Of a stretch of DNA of 35,722 nucleotides, positions 14,181-22,329 are shown in pieces. A program made the translations under genes and the position numbers. The stretch is from NCBI GenBank assembly GCA_003600225.1, contig QZFT01000071.1, forward strand, positions 1-35,722, in the 5' to 3' direction. This DNA is from Pseudonocardiaceae bacterium YIM PH 21723 (GTDB lineage Bacteria; Actinomycetota; Actinomycetes; Mycobacteriales; Pseudonocardiaceae). The notes under the pieces were generated by a model. That model ran no database searches, was not told the origin of the DNA, and saw only the letters and a list, made by a program, of their open reading frames with translations. Position 1 is the stretch's first letter, and the number at the start of each line of letters is the position of its first letter.

Positions 14181-16205
14181 CTACACCTTCTCGTCCAGTG
14201 AGATAATCCATTTCTTAGTGGCACTATCGTAGTCCCGTCCAAGGACTTTGAAGTTCGTTCCGGAGCCAAAAAGAACTTCTTCTTCGTACATCATGCGGCT
14301 TGGGAACTCGCTAATGTCCTTACCGGTCCGTGAGTAGATCTGGAATTCCACGTTCCCGCCGAAACCGGCGTGACCTGGCGCCGTACTGGTGAAGCCAGGC
14401 TCCTTGATCGTGGTTCCTGGTTCGTAGCGTTGCAGCACGTCGCGCAGGTCCGCACCCTCCACGGTGATACCTCGGCGCACCGGCCCTTCGTGGTTGGGCA
14501 ACTTGTCCAGCATCGAATTCAGGTTGTCGGCGAACGGTTGTTGTTCAGCCATTTTTGCGGGGTCGTTACTGCGTAGAGCGTCGTTCAGATCCACGCATTC
14601 GGTGTCGGTGTATCGGGCACCGGCCAGAATGTCCTCATTGGTCATGCCTTTGACCATGTCCGGGTTCATTCGGTGAGCCCGGTCCAATGCGTCCTGATCA
14701 ACGCCGTATTTGTCCTGGTAGGCCTGGCGGGCCTCGTCGGAGGCGCCCGCCGGCGCCTTGTCGCCGCCCTGGTGTGCCTCGGGGGCCTCATGCACCGGTC
14801 CCCTGTCGGGATGGGGCGTCGTACCGGGCGGGGTGTCGCCGTGGTGACCGCCGGCCAGCCGGTTGTCCAGGTCGTTGATTCGCTGGCCGAGGTCGCCCTG
14901 GCCAGCCTGGTCCAGGCCCCTGGCCGCGCGCTGGTCGGCGGCCGCCAGGTCCGCGGCGGTGTTCCCCGCCGGCGCCAGGTCGCTGCTGCCGCGGGGGCCG
15001 AACGAGTGGCCGACGTCGGAGGCGTTCAGGGCGCCGGTGGTCGGCCGGTCCCCGTGCATTCCTGGCGGCGGCGGTGGCGGTGCTGCCTTCCCTGCCTTGG
15101 TGGCCGCCGATTCCAGGGCATCGCGGCCGCCGGCGGTGGCTGCTCGTTCTCCCGCGGCCTCCAGCGCTTCACGGCCGGCGGTGCCGAGGGCCTTACGGCC
15201 TACGGCGGCCGCGCCACTGGCCAGCCCTGCCGTGACGCCGTCCGCCGCGGCCATGGCCGCGGCTCCAGCTCCGCCGGTGGCTGCGCCGATGGCGATATCC
15301 GGCACGAGGTGACCGAGGGCCTTTCCCGGTGAGTCCTTCCAGGTGTCCAGGTCGATCAACGTCTCGGCGAACTTCTGCGGGTCCGTGGTCGCCTGCTGGT
15401 AGATGCCAGTCACCAGGCCCTCAATGTTCCTGGCGTACCGCAACGGGTTCATCAGGTTCTGAATGGAAGTCGGGGACAACGTCTCGTAAAGGTCGCCCAG
15501 CCCTTTCAGACCCTCGTAGGCGCCCACCACCAGGTCCGCGCCCTGGGTGAGCACGGCCGTTCCCTCGTCGGCCAATCCGCGGCCGACCCGCCCCCAGAAG
15601 CTCGGCTTCTCCGGGGCCAGCTCGGTGCCGGTCTTGAAGGCCTTGGCCGCGTCGTCAGCCGCCTGCTTCGTCTTGCGGCGGGCGGCATCCAGGATGCGTT
15701 TCGCCTCGTCCTTCTTCGCCTTTCCGGGGTCGACCCAGGCCCCTGGTGTGGGTCCGGGATGGTCGCCTTCGCCGCGGTTGTAGGCGTCGGCCTTCTCGTT
15801 GTAGGCCTTCACCTTCTGGTTGTGCGCCGTGCGGGATTTCTCGGATTCCTCGGTGCCCTGCTGCCACAGCTGCAGGGCCCGGCCGGCGTCGGCCTGGCCG
15901 GTCTGCAGCATGGCGGCGTAGTTCTGCAGGGCCCTGGCCGGTTTGGTGAACGCGTCGCCCGCGGTGTTCCACTTGCCTGGTTGGGGGTGGAAGAACTCCC
16001 GGAACTTGTCCGCCGCTTGGCCTTCCCAGTGGCTGGAGTCGATCCGCTTCATACCCGCCGCGGCCTCGTTCAGGCCGAACGCGAGTTTCCCGAGCGACAC
16101 CACGGCCTCGGTGACTTCCTCGAGGTCGCCGGGAAGCAGGTCTTTCGGGTCGTCGGTGTCGCCCAGTTCCTTGCGGGACAACTTGCCGGGAGACAGCAGG
16201 CTCAT
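14181..16205 (-). CDS. T7SS-like secreted ADP-ribosyltransferase toxin, 674 aa
   Basis: A modular toxin. Residues 20-147 form a WXG100-like helical hairpin with Trp60-x-Gly62 (SSHWEGQ) and a YxxxE export signal at Tyr142-Glu146. Helices and Ala/Gly-rich hydrophobic stretches (about 300-340) follow, then a Pro-rich linker (about 375-390). The C-terminal domain (about 500-674) has the R-S-E signature of arginine-specific ADP-ribosyltransferases: Arg577/578 in GPVRRG, the STS-type GFTSTAP (604-610), and Glu641-x-Glu643 in YEEEVLFGSGTNFKV. It should move ADP-ribose from NAD+ to a target protein. It overlaps the upstream helical gene (GTG/ATG region, 4 bases). The target and export route are not visible. 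Confidence 0.85.
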   Translation of the reverse strand: MSLLSPGKLSRKELGDTDDPKDLLPGDLEEVTEAVVSLGKLAFGLNEAAAGMKRIDSSHWEGQAADKFREFFHPQPGKWNTAGDAFTKPARALQNYAAMLQTGQADAGRALQLWQQGTEESEKSRTAHNQKVKAYNEKADAYNRGEGDHPGPTPGAWVDPGKAKKDEAKRILDAARRKTKQAADDAAKAFKTGTELAPEKPSFWGRVGRGLADEGTAVLTQGADLVVGAYEGLKGLGDLYETLSPTSIQNLMNPLRYARNIEGLVTGIYQQATTDPQKFAETLIDLDTWKDSPGKALGHLVPDIAIGAATGGAGAAAMAAADGVTAGLASGAAAVGRKALGTAGREALEAAGERAATAGGRDALESAATKAGKAAPPPPPPGMHGDRPTTGALNASDVGHSFGPRGSSDLAPAGNTAADLAAADQRAARGLDQAGQGDLGQRINDLDNRLAGGHHGDTPPGTTPHPDRGPVHEAPEAHQGGDKAPAGASDEARQAYQDKYGVDQDALDRAHRMNPDMVKGMTNEDILAGARYTDTECVDLNDALRSNDPAKMAEQQPFADNLNSMLDKLPNHEGPVRRGITVEGADLRDVLQRYEPGTTIKEPGFTSTAPGHAGFGGNVEFQIYSRTGKDISEFPSRMMYEEEVLFGSGTNFKVLGRDYDSATKKWIISLDEKV

Positions 16206-16603
16206 GGCTGCGTCCCCCCGCCCTGGCGCTGCTCGAAGATGCCGGGCGCGGTCCGGTCGAACTTCTTGTACATGTCCTTGAGCACGCCGGAGAAGAACTC
16301 CTTGGCGTCGGCTTCGGCCTTCTCGTAGGTGCTGCGGGTGTCGGCCAGCTTCTCCACCATGCCCTCGGCGTCACCGACCATGGCGCGCAAGCCCCAGCGC
16401 CACCGATCGGTGAACGCGTAGACCGCGGCGTACAGGCCTTCATCTCCCCAGGTCGCCGGGTCGTGCGCGAGGTTCCCGAGGGTGCGGCCGCTGGTCTCCT
16501 CACCGTGGATGCCGAGGTGGCGAAGCTCCGCCAAGACGGACTTGATTCCGTGTTCGGCCAGGTGCAGGCCGGCCAGGTCTACGCCGTATCCGCCGCTGCT
16601 CAC
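16202..16603 (-). CDS. Small helical WXG100-like protein, 133 aa
   Basis: A helical protein beginning YGVDLAGLHLAEHGIKSVLAEL, an opening common in actinobacterial T7SS-associated small proteins. It has a Trp-rich turn (RWRWG, about 67-71) and a YxxxE in TYEKAEAD near residue 93, as in type VII signals. A canonical WXG is not present. It starts with GTG sharing a base with the previous stop (TAGTG) and overlaps the toxin start. It may pair with 16603-16929 as an export partner or chaperone for the toxin; this is inference from family habits. Confidence 0.65.
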   Translation of the reverse strand: MSSGGYGVDLAGLHLAEHGIKSVLAELRHLGIHGEETSGRTLGNLAHDPATWGDEGLYAAVYAFTDRWRWGLRAMVGDAEGMVEKLADTRSTYEKAEADAKEFFSGVLKDMYKKFDRTAPGIFEQRQGGGTQP

Positions 16604-16929
16604 TACTCACCCCCGCCGGGGGCCGGGGGGATGTGTCCGTCTGCGACGTGCCCCAGGTAGTCGGCCATCTCGCTGCCCGTGGCGGCCAGGCCCTCCATGC
16701 GGGTGCCCATGGTCTTCATGAACGTGGCCATGGCGGCCGCCACTCCAGGATGGCCGTACACCTGCGGGGTGGACGTCATCGCACGCAAATGCAGGTCACG
16801 GGCGCCCTCGGCGGTGGCCGCGGAGGTTTCCCGTAGCTCCTTCACCACCTTGTGCAGGCCGGTCTCCGGGGGCTGGTCACCGGTGGCCGGCGTGCTGGTG
16901 GCGGCCGCGGTCTCGTCAGGCTGATGCAC
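16603..16929 (-). CDS. Small helical protein, possible WXG100-family partner, 108 aa
   Basis: At 108 residues, mostly helical in two long segments (about 22-60 and 65-95), it has the size of a WXG100/Esx protein. The N-terminus is Thr/Ala/Pro-rich. The WXG turn is not obvious, and a Gly/His-Pro-Gly segment (VYGHPGV) sits between the helices instead. GTG start, overlapping the preceding gene by 14 bases, with a GGGGG ribosome site. Its position next to 16202-16603 suggests a heterodimer. Confidence 0.55.
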   Translation of the reverse strand: MHQPDETAAATSTPATGDQPPETGLHKVVKELRETSAATAEGARDLHLRAMTSTPQVYGHPGVAAAMATFMKTMGTRMEGLAATGSEMADYLGHVADGHIPPAPGGGE

Positions 16930-17311
16930 TGCTACCCCCAGGTAGAACAGGTACGGCGGCCGCGGCCGCCGGCTCGTCGACGGGCCGCGGAATGGTCATC
17001 ATGTGCGGGGCGCCGAGGTCCAGCAGGACGCCGGCGAAGCGCATGTGCGGAAGGATGTTGTCCACCACGTCGGCGCCGGTGGTCGACAACCAATCGCACT
17101 CCCCCGACCAGGCGCCGAGGCGTTCGAGGCTCGTCCAGACCAGCAGCCAGGACCCCATCCGGGCGGTGTCGGCACCGACCAGGGCCCGCGGGCGGCGGAC
17201 GTACTGGAAATAGACCGTGGTGGCCCGGAAGCCCTCCACCATGTCCGCGGCCGATCCGGTGCCGGCGTAGTAGTGCAGAGCCGCGCGGACTACCGGCGGC
17301 TCGGTGATCAC
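16916..17311 (-). CDS. SseB/SAV_915-like protein A, 131 aa
   Basis: The pattern GFRATTVYFQYVRRP, then GSWLLVWTSLERLGAW, then STTGADVVDNILPHMRFAGVLLDLG fits the SseB N-terminal-like fold of actinobacterial SAV_915-type proteins, where the 'GADLLD ... GVALD' segment is typical. These proteins often sit near WXG100/T7SS genes; their biochemical role is unproven. GTG start in a GTGA overlap with the upstream SseB-like gene. It may act as a cytoplasmic chaperone for the secreted proteins; that is inference. Confidence 0.6.
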   Translation of the reverse strand: MITEPPVVRAALHYYAGTGSAADMVEGFRATTVYFQYVRRPRALVGADTARMGSWLLVWTSLERLGAWSGECDWLSTTGADVVDNILPHMRFAGVLLDLGAPHMMTIPRPVDEPAAAAAVPVLPGGSSASA

Positions 17312-17715
17312 CGCTCGTCCTGTTCGCCGTCATCTTCGGTGGCCGCCACGGCCCTGGGTGCGATCACGTCACGCTCGTGATCGGTGCCCTTGTCCAGGAC
17401 GATGCCGGTTCCTGCGGGCAACCGGTCTCGCAACACCGCGCCCTTGATTACGCTCGTTTCGATCTCCCAGCCGTCCTTTACGCCGGGGATCGCGTTGTAG
17501 CTGCTGTAGGCGTGGGCCCATCGGTGCCCGTCGTTGTGCTGGTGGGTGAGGATCTGCTGGCCCTTGTCGTCCAGCTCCACCCACACCTCAGCCTTCAGGA
17601 ATGCGGTGGCCAGGTTGCCGAGTTCGGCGACGACTTCACCGCGGGCCAGGCGGACGAGCTGCTGGCCGCTGATCGTTTCGGGCCGCCGGTCGTTCCACTG
17701 CTCCAGAATCCCCAT
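17308..17715 (-). CDS. SseB-like protein B, first gene of the toxin operon, 135 aa
   Basis: Resembles its neighbour: ATAFLKAEVWVELDDKGQQ, then RWAHAYSSYNAIP, then VIKGAVLRDRLPAGTGIVLDKG, with the SseB-like ending 'GA..LRD.LP.GTG.VLD'. I chose the ATG at 17715 because GGGGGAG lies 9 bases before it; the TTG two codons upstream is too close to that site. It heads the minus operon running to 11143, and a promoter is expected in 17722-17850. Confidence 0.6.
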   Translation of the reverse strand: MGILEQWNDRRPETISGQQLVRLARGEVVAELGNLATAFLKAEVWVELDDKGQQILTHQHNDGHRWAHAYSSYNAIPGVKDGWEIETSVIKGAVLRDRLPAGTGIVLDKGTDHERDVIAPRAVAATEDDGEQDER

Positions 17716-17999
17716 GCTCAATCACTCCCCCATGAAAGTGCTCTGCAAGTTTTTGTCACGGGTTGGTCTACCCGCTCCAGGGGGACAGATCTTGCTCCGG
17801 AGATCTTCTCCGGACAACTACATTTGATTCGGATACGCCCGAAAAGACCAACGCCGGTCCCCTCACCTGCACTTACCAGGTGATGGGACCGGCGTACGCG
17901 ATCATGTAAATGAGTAGTTACACGGCTACGGATGGTGGTCTGTTCCGCTATTGTCGGCGAATTTCAGACATCAAAGCAATGGGTATTGGTTCGCGACAC
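17716..17999. promoter_or_regulatory. Promoter region of the toxin/FtsK operon
   Basis: This 284-base gap contains a perfect 8-base inverted repeat, TCCGGAGA-TCT-TCTCCGGA (17796-17814), about 80 bases before the first gene of the minus operon, and the terminator at 17852-17894. A weak match to the left-end operator, TGTAA-N8-TTACA, lies at 17905-17922, with one base more in its spacer. The AT-rich stretch 17895-17999 contains no gene that I can support. Confidence 0.5.
17852..17894. terminator. Terminator hairpin, 18-bp stem
   Basis: Left arm CGCCGGTCCCCTCACCTG (17852-17869) pairs with 17877-17894 with one mismatch, around a 7-base loop. It lies about 100 bases beyond the Nudix stop (minus strand), so it can end the upstream minus operon and insulate the toxin operon promoter. 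Confidence 0.75.
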
Positions 18000-18467
18000 T
18001 TAAACAGATATCCGGGCGAGATGAGGCTCCGCCAAGGCCAGGGCGTCGGTGATGATCTGCCGGTGGTCGAACGCCAGCCGGGTCTCCCCCAGCCGCTGGA
18101 CGTCGACCCATTCCGCGCGTTTCGCGTCGTCGCCGGCTACCGGCGGTTGCGGCGTATCGAGCACGGCCAGAAACGCACGAGAGATGACGTGCTGGTGGCG
18201 CGGATCCCTGTACGGCTCGTCATAGATGTCGACATGCCGCAGGTTGTCCGCGGTGATGCCGGTCTCCTCCTTCAGCTCACGCGGAGCCGCATCGGCGAAC
18301 CGCTCCCCGCGGTCGACGTACCCGCCGGGTAAGGCCATGTGCTCGGCGAACGGTGCCCCTGCCCGCTCGATCAGCAGCACCAGCCAGCCGCCGTTCTCTC
18401 CGGGTGCCAGACACACGACGTCCGTCATCAGGTAGGCGTCTTCTACGCCGTTCCACTGCTCGGTCAC
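18000..18467 (-). CDS. Nudix hydrolase, possible Pif-like transfer-immunity factor, 155 aa
   Basis: The Nudix box GX5EX7REUXEEXGU is perfect: Gly49, Glu55, Arg63-Glu64, Glu67-Glu68, Gly70-Ile71. Nudix enzymes cleave nucleoside diphosphates linked to another group, using Mg2+; the substrate is not visible. In the Streptomyces element pSAM2, the Nudix-motif protein Pif prevents transfer into cells already holding the element. Here the gene lies directly after the FtsK/TraB-like gene on the same strand, so a Pif-like role is plausible. A housekeeping-type Nudix enzyme carried as cargo is the alternative. GGAG precedes the ATG. Confidence 0.85.
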   Translation of the reverse strand: MTEQWNGVEDAYLMTDVVCLAPGENGGWLVLLIERAGAPFAEHMALPGGYVDRGERFADAAPRELKEETGITADNLRHVDIYDEPYRDPRHQHVISRAFLAVLDTPQPPVAGDDAKRAEWVDVQRLGETRLAFDHRQIITDALALAEPHLARISV

Positions 18468-18503
18468 TACTGGTTCTCCTCCTTGAAGTCGGGCGCCAGG
18501 ACT

Positions 18504-18538
18504 CCGGCCGGCGGGGCGCCCGAGGCCCCACCGGCCGG
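18504..18538. terminator. GC hairpin between FtsK-type and Nudix genes
   Basis: CCGGCCGGCGGGGC pairs with GCCCCACCGGCCGG (one mismatch) around a 7-base loop, 6 bases after the FtsK-type stop on the minus strand. It has no T tract. It probably lowers read-through into the Nudix gene or protects the upstream message. Confidence 0.5.
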
Positions 18539-18543
18539 TGGCA

Positions 18544-20694
18544 TCAATCGGTGGTCTGTCCTGTAGGAACCTGGCCGTTGGCCTGCTGCCATGCGGTAAT
18601 GGCGGTCTCCACGTCGGCCAGGTGGTAGCCCTTGGGGTTCTCCCCGCGGTTCAGGTTGGTGTCCCGCGATGGCGGGGCCAGCTGGCCGTATTCGCGCTTC
18701 AGGCTCCGGGTCAGCCCGCCCTCCACCGGTCGGCCCTGCTGCTCCATCCACGCCTCAACCTCGGCGCCCGAGGCCCGCGGCGGGGTCCGCTGGCCACCGA
18801 TGGCCAGCACGGCGTCCCGCAGGTCGGCCAGCAGGTTGGGCACGTTGCCGCGGGCAGTCCGGACGGCGGCCGCCTCGTCGGCCTCGGTCCAGGTCTCCAC
18901 CGCGCCGGACCGCTGCAGCGCACGCCCGTGGGACTCCTCGCGCGTGAGGTGATCGAAACGGCTCAAGATCGGGGCCCCCAACCCGACGACGTACGCCTTT
19001 CCGGCGTCGTTGGGCTGGTCATCCTGCGCCGGGACGAACATGGCCGGACGGACGCCCTGGTCCCGCAGATCCTTGGGAAGCTGGGCCGCGTCGCCCGCTT
19101 CCATCGCGGCGTAGATCTTCACGTCCACGTTGGTGCTCGCCGTGCGGGAGCCCATCCATTCCAGGACTTCCCGCTGGTTGGCCAGCACCACGACTACCCG
19201 GACCTTCTTGCCCCTCGTGATCAGGGAATCGACCCTGGCGCGGAGGCGCGCGACCTCGGCGAGCCGGGCGTATTCATCGATCACCACCGTGATCTGTGGT
19301 CCGTCCTCGGCGGTCCATTCGCGCATTCCGAGCCTGGCCGTGCGGTCCTCCATGATCGCCTCTACGGCGGTCAGCAGGCGCTCGGCGGCCAGCACGTCGG
19401 TGGCCAGGGGTCGGGACATGGCCGGTTCCCAGGCTCGCATGTCCGGACCTGCAGTCAGGTCGATACCGACCACGACGGAGCCCACCGCGGCGGTGAGCAC
19501 GTCGAACAGGATTAGCAGGATGCTGGACTTTCCGGAGCCGGTCCGGCCGATCAGCTGAATGTGGATGCCGGCCAACACCAGGGCCAGGCGGCCGCCGTCG
19601 AAGCGGGTGCCGACCTCGGCAGGCTGGCGGAGCGTCAGGACGCCGACCTGGCGCGGCGCCGAGGTCACCGACGTGGCCAGCAGGTCCTCCATGATGATGC
19701 GCATGGTTCGGGACCGGGCGGTCCCCTCCGAGGCGGCCAGGATCAGCCCGCCGGGAATGCAGTCCAGGTAGCGCTCCAGCTGGTTCAACTTCGCTTCGGT
19801 GATCTCGTCCAGCAGGCTCAGCCCGGATGTCCAGCCCCACCCTGCAGGGCTGCGCTTCACGAACGTGACCTGGCCCTTTACCTTGATCTGTTCCAGGCCC
19901 TCGGCGAGGGTGACCGCGGTCCCCCGGTCCGAGGCCGTCAGGTCCAGGCCGGCGGGGAGCAGGGCCAGCGGCTCCTCCTCGGCGGCCTCCTCCAGTTCCA
20001 GCGCGGCGTCCTGGGGACGACCGAGGCGGGCCAGCGCGAACAGGATGCCGCCACCGATCAGACCGAGGCCCCACCAGGGCGTGGAGTCGATGATGTGCGG
20101 CCACCCGAAGTAGACCGTTCCGCCGATGACCAGGATGGCACCGCCGCGGAACCAGCGATCTTTGTTCAGCGTGGCCATGTCCTCCATGGCCTTGTCCGCG
20201 GCCCTTTTCTCCGCCTTCTCGTCGCCGATGGCCTGGACCTCGGCGGCCGCGTGAGACTTCCGGAGCCGGGCGGCCCGCTCCGGCTGCCACACCACCCGGT
20301 ACAGGCCATCGGCGACGACCGGCAGGCCCCGCAGGGTCCACCCGCTGTAGGTCACCGACCGGCGTCCGACGTTGCGAGCCTGGCGGGCCCGGTTGGCGCG
20401 GCGCTGCTGACGTCGCCGCTGTTCGGCAATGGTCAGCTCAGCGACCGGACGCCGGCGGAGCCGGGCACCGGCATTCTGGGCCAGGTCGGTGCACGCCTGG
20501 ACCATCCTTGTGCGGACCGGCTGGTCCTGGTCCTCCTCCAGCTCCGGCGCCGGTCCCCCCTGTGTGGGGAACGTCGGCACGGCCGGCGGCTGCTCGTCGT
20601 CCTGGCCGCGGTGGCCGAACCGGGCGGCCGCGTCGACCACGGTCGGGTACGGGTACTTCTCCGCTGCGTTCACGTCGCTGTCCCTCTCCCTCAC
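18544..20694 (-). CDS. traB: FtsK/TraB-like conjugative DNA translocase, 716 aa
   Basis: Probably the main transfer ATPase. Residues 85-120 are very basic. Two membrane helices follow (about 184-198 and 208-223), then the FtsK motor with Walker A GRTGSGKS (383-390) and Walker B QITVVIDE (467-474). The C-terminal 100 residues may form a winged-helix DNA-reading domain (GGLTRSLKREYGQ, then YHLADVETAITAWQ). TraB proteins assemble into hexamers at the membrane and move double-stranded DNA after binding short repeats in the clt region. GTG start in a GTGA overlap with the DUF2637 gene, as in tra-spd operons. The symbol is by role, not by proven orthology. Confidence 0.85.
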   Translation of the reverse strand: MRERDSDVNAAEKYPYPTVVDAAARFGHRGQDDEQPPAVPTFPTQGGPAPELEEDQDQPVRTRMVQACTDLAQNAGARLRRRPVAELTIAEQRRRQQRRANRARQARNVGRRSVTYSGWTLRGLPVVADGLYRVVWQPERAARLRKSHAAAEVQAIGDEKAEKRAADKAMEDMATLNKDRWFRGGAILVIGGTVYFGWPHIIDSTPWWGLGLIGGGILFALARLGRPQDAALELEEAAEEEPLALLPAGLDLTASDRGTAVTLAEGLEQIKVKGQVTFVKRSPAGWGWTSGLSLLDEITEAKLNQLERYLDCIPGGLILAASEGTARSRTMRIIMEDLLATSVTSAPRQVGVLTLRQPAEVGTRFDGGRLALVLAGIHIQLIGRTGSGKSSILLILFDVLTAAVGSVVVGIDLTAGPDMRAWEPAMSRPLATDVLAAERLLTAVEAIMEDRTARLGMREWTAEDGPQITVVIDEYARLAEVARLRARVDSLITRGKKVRVVVVLANQREVLEWMGSRTASTNVDVKIYAAMEAGDAAQLPKDLRDQGVRPAMFVPAQDDQPNDAGKAYVVGLGAPILSRFDHLTREESHGRALQRSGAVETWTEADEAAAVRTARGNVPNLLADLRDAVLAIGGQRTPPRASGAEVEAWMEQQGRPVEGGLTRSLKREYGQLAPPSRDTNLNRGENPKGYHLADVETAITAWQQANGQVPTGQTTD

Positions 20695-22316
20695 GCGACC
20701 TGGTCAGTGCTGGACGTGGTGCTGGTCTTCGGTGCGGCCGCCTCGGCGGCCAGGTGGTCCTTCTCGCCCCGGAGCGTCTGCCACAGGGCGGTTTTGCGGT
20801 CTCCCCCGACGCTGAGCCCCTGGCCGCGGAGTGCGTCCAGAACGGCGTCCTTGGTCGGTTTGCCGCCGGTGGCCAGGATCGAGATCACGATCTGGCGGGC
20901 GGCCGGGAGCACGTCGGAAATGTCCGGCTGGCCGGTGCGGTCAACGGGCGGGTAGCCGCTCGTTGACGGCGTGGCCGGTGCTGCTGGCCGGTCGGTGCGG
21001 ACCGGCTGGCCGCCGTGCTGGCCGGTCTTGCTGGCCGCCTGATCGGTGGTGGCTGGCCGCCTGCTGGCCGGTAGCTGGCCGGTAGTGCTGGCCGGTCCGG
21101 CCGGAAGTGCTGGCCGGTTGCTGGCCGGTGCGCTGGCCGCCTTCTTCACAGCGGCTGGCCGGTTGCTGGCCGCATCGCTGGCCGCCTTGTTCTGCTCCGG
21201 CTGGCCGGTTGCTGGCCGCTTACCGATACCCAGGTTGATCAGGCGGAACCCGCTCCGGCCGGTGCGGCTGGCCGGTTCCTCGGCGACCGGCTGGCCGCCC
21301 TGCTGGGAACGGCTGGCCGGTCCGGCTGGCCGCTTCGCCTTGACCGGCTGGCCGGTCTGGCCGCTGGTGCTGGCCGCCTGCTGGCCGCCGTGCTGCGCAA
21401 CCGGCTGGCCGGTCTGCTCGGCGTCTGCGGCCGGTACGGCTGGCCGCTGTTCGGCCGCCTGCTGGCCGGTGTCGCTGGCCGCGCCTTTCTTCTCCTTGGC
21501 CGCCTTGGCCGCGGACCGGCTGGCCGCCTTGCTGGCCGCCACGTGATCGGCCGCGGCGACGGCGGCCGCCGGGTCGGTGAGGTCGAACTGAACGGCCAGC
21601 CGGTAGGCCTGCAGCGTCGGCCAGAACAGCAGGACCCACCGGTCCAGCGGCCAGCGCGGCCGCCGTGGCCGCGGCGTCACCTGGCCGGCGGCGTGCAGCT
21701 GCTCCCGACGCTCTCCCCACTCGTGCACCTCCCAGCTGACCGGCCCGAGGACGGACAAACCGGCCATGACCGACCCGAAGTGCAGGTAGTTCGCCGCGGA
21801 GGACCCAGCGATCACGGTCCACATGGCCGCGCGGGCCACCAGGGCCCGCTCACCTCGGCGAACGGCCTTGCGGACCACATCACCCATGGCCAGGCCCGTC
21901 ATCTCCAGCGCCGAGGCGCCGGCCGCGGCGAACAGACTGCCGAGGGACCAGCCGAACATGTGCACCGACGCCAGTTGCTCTTTCAGGGCCCCGTACTGGC
22001 CAACCCATGCGGTGGCGACGGCCAGGACCACCAGGCCGCCGATCAGCCGACCGCCGAGGGTGGTTGCCGTGCGAGCCGTGAAAGCAGCCCATGCAAGGCT
22101 CCTAGCTGCGGCTTTACGCTCGCGCTTGCCCTCGTTCTCCTTCCGCTTGTCTCGCGCTTCCTTCCGCTTATCCGCTCGTTTCTGGCGCTTCCGCGCGTCG
22201 GCGTCGTCCTTCTTGGCCTTCTTCAGATTCCACGCGGCCGAACGGTCGCCGATCTTGCGTTCGGACGCGGCGTCCTTCTCTCGGATCTTCGCTTCGGCCG
22301 TTGCCGTTGCTGTCAC
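20691..22316 (-). CDS. DUF2637 (Spd-like) membrane protein, repeat-bearing, 541 aa
   Basis: The N-terminal 75 residues are a highly charged Lys/Arg/Glu helix. Residues about 88-196 hold four membrane segments typical of DUF2637, the family of plasmid spread (Spd) proteins that help conjugating DNA move between mycelial compartments. The C-terminal 280 residues are low complexity (TGQP, ASNRPA, PASR). In DNA this is about 30 copies of CGGCCAG read in all three frames (20985-21540), so the repeat seems to be selected as DNA. GTG start with AAGGAG upstream. It overlaps the TraB-like gene (GTGA). Confidence 0.8.
   Translation of the reverse strand: MTATATAEAKIREKDAASERKIGDRSAAWNLKKAKKDDADARKRQKRADKRKEARDKRKENEGKRERKAAARSLAWAAFTARTATTLGGRLIGGLVVLAVATAWVGQYGALKEQLASVHMFGWSLGSLFAAAGASALEMTGLAMGDVVRKAVRRGERALVARAAMWTVIAGSSAANYLHFGSVMAGLSVLGPVSWEVHEWGERREQLHAAGQVTPRPRRPRWPLDRWVLLFWPTLQAYRLAVQFDLTDPAAAVAAADHVAASKAASRSAAKAAKEKKGAASDTGQQAAEQRPAVPAADAEQTGQPVAQHGGQQAASTSGQTGQPVKAKRPAGPASRSQQGGQPVAEEPASRTGRSGFRLINLGIGKRPATGQPEQNKAASDAASNRPAAVKKAASAPASNRPALPAGPASTTGQLPASRRPATTDQAASKTGQHGGQPVRTDRPAAPATPSTSGYPPVDRTGQPDISDVLPAARQIVISILATGGKPTKDAVLDALRGQGLSVGGDRKTALWQTLRGEKDHLAAEAAAPKTSTTSSTDQVA
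20985..21540. repeat. Array of about 30 CGGCCAG motifs inside the DUF2637 gene
   Basis: On the plus strand CTGGCCG occurs about 30 times in 555 bases, nearly all in the same orientation, often as GCTGGCCGG or GCTGGCCGC. Within one 60-base stretch (21301-21360) the motif is read as GGC-CAG (Gly-Gln), CGG-CCA (Arg-Pro) and GCC-AGC (Ala-Ser). Conservation across all three frames shows that the DNA word, not the peptide, is repeated. TraB-type pumps load at clusters of short direct repeats (clt/TRS), so this could be the transfer origin. Confidence 0.75.
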
Positions 22317-22329
22317 CGGTCTACTCCTT

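Noticed and set aside
17905-17922. Third copy of the left-end operator (TGTAA...TTACA)
   Set aside because: The spacer is one base longer and the outer bases do not match, so I treat it as a chance similarity unless binding is shown.
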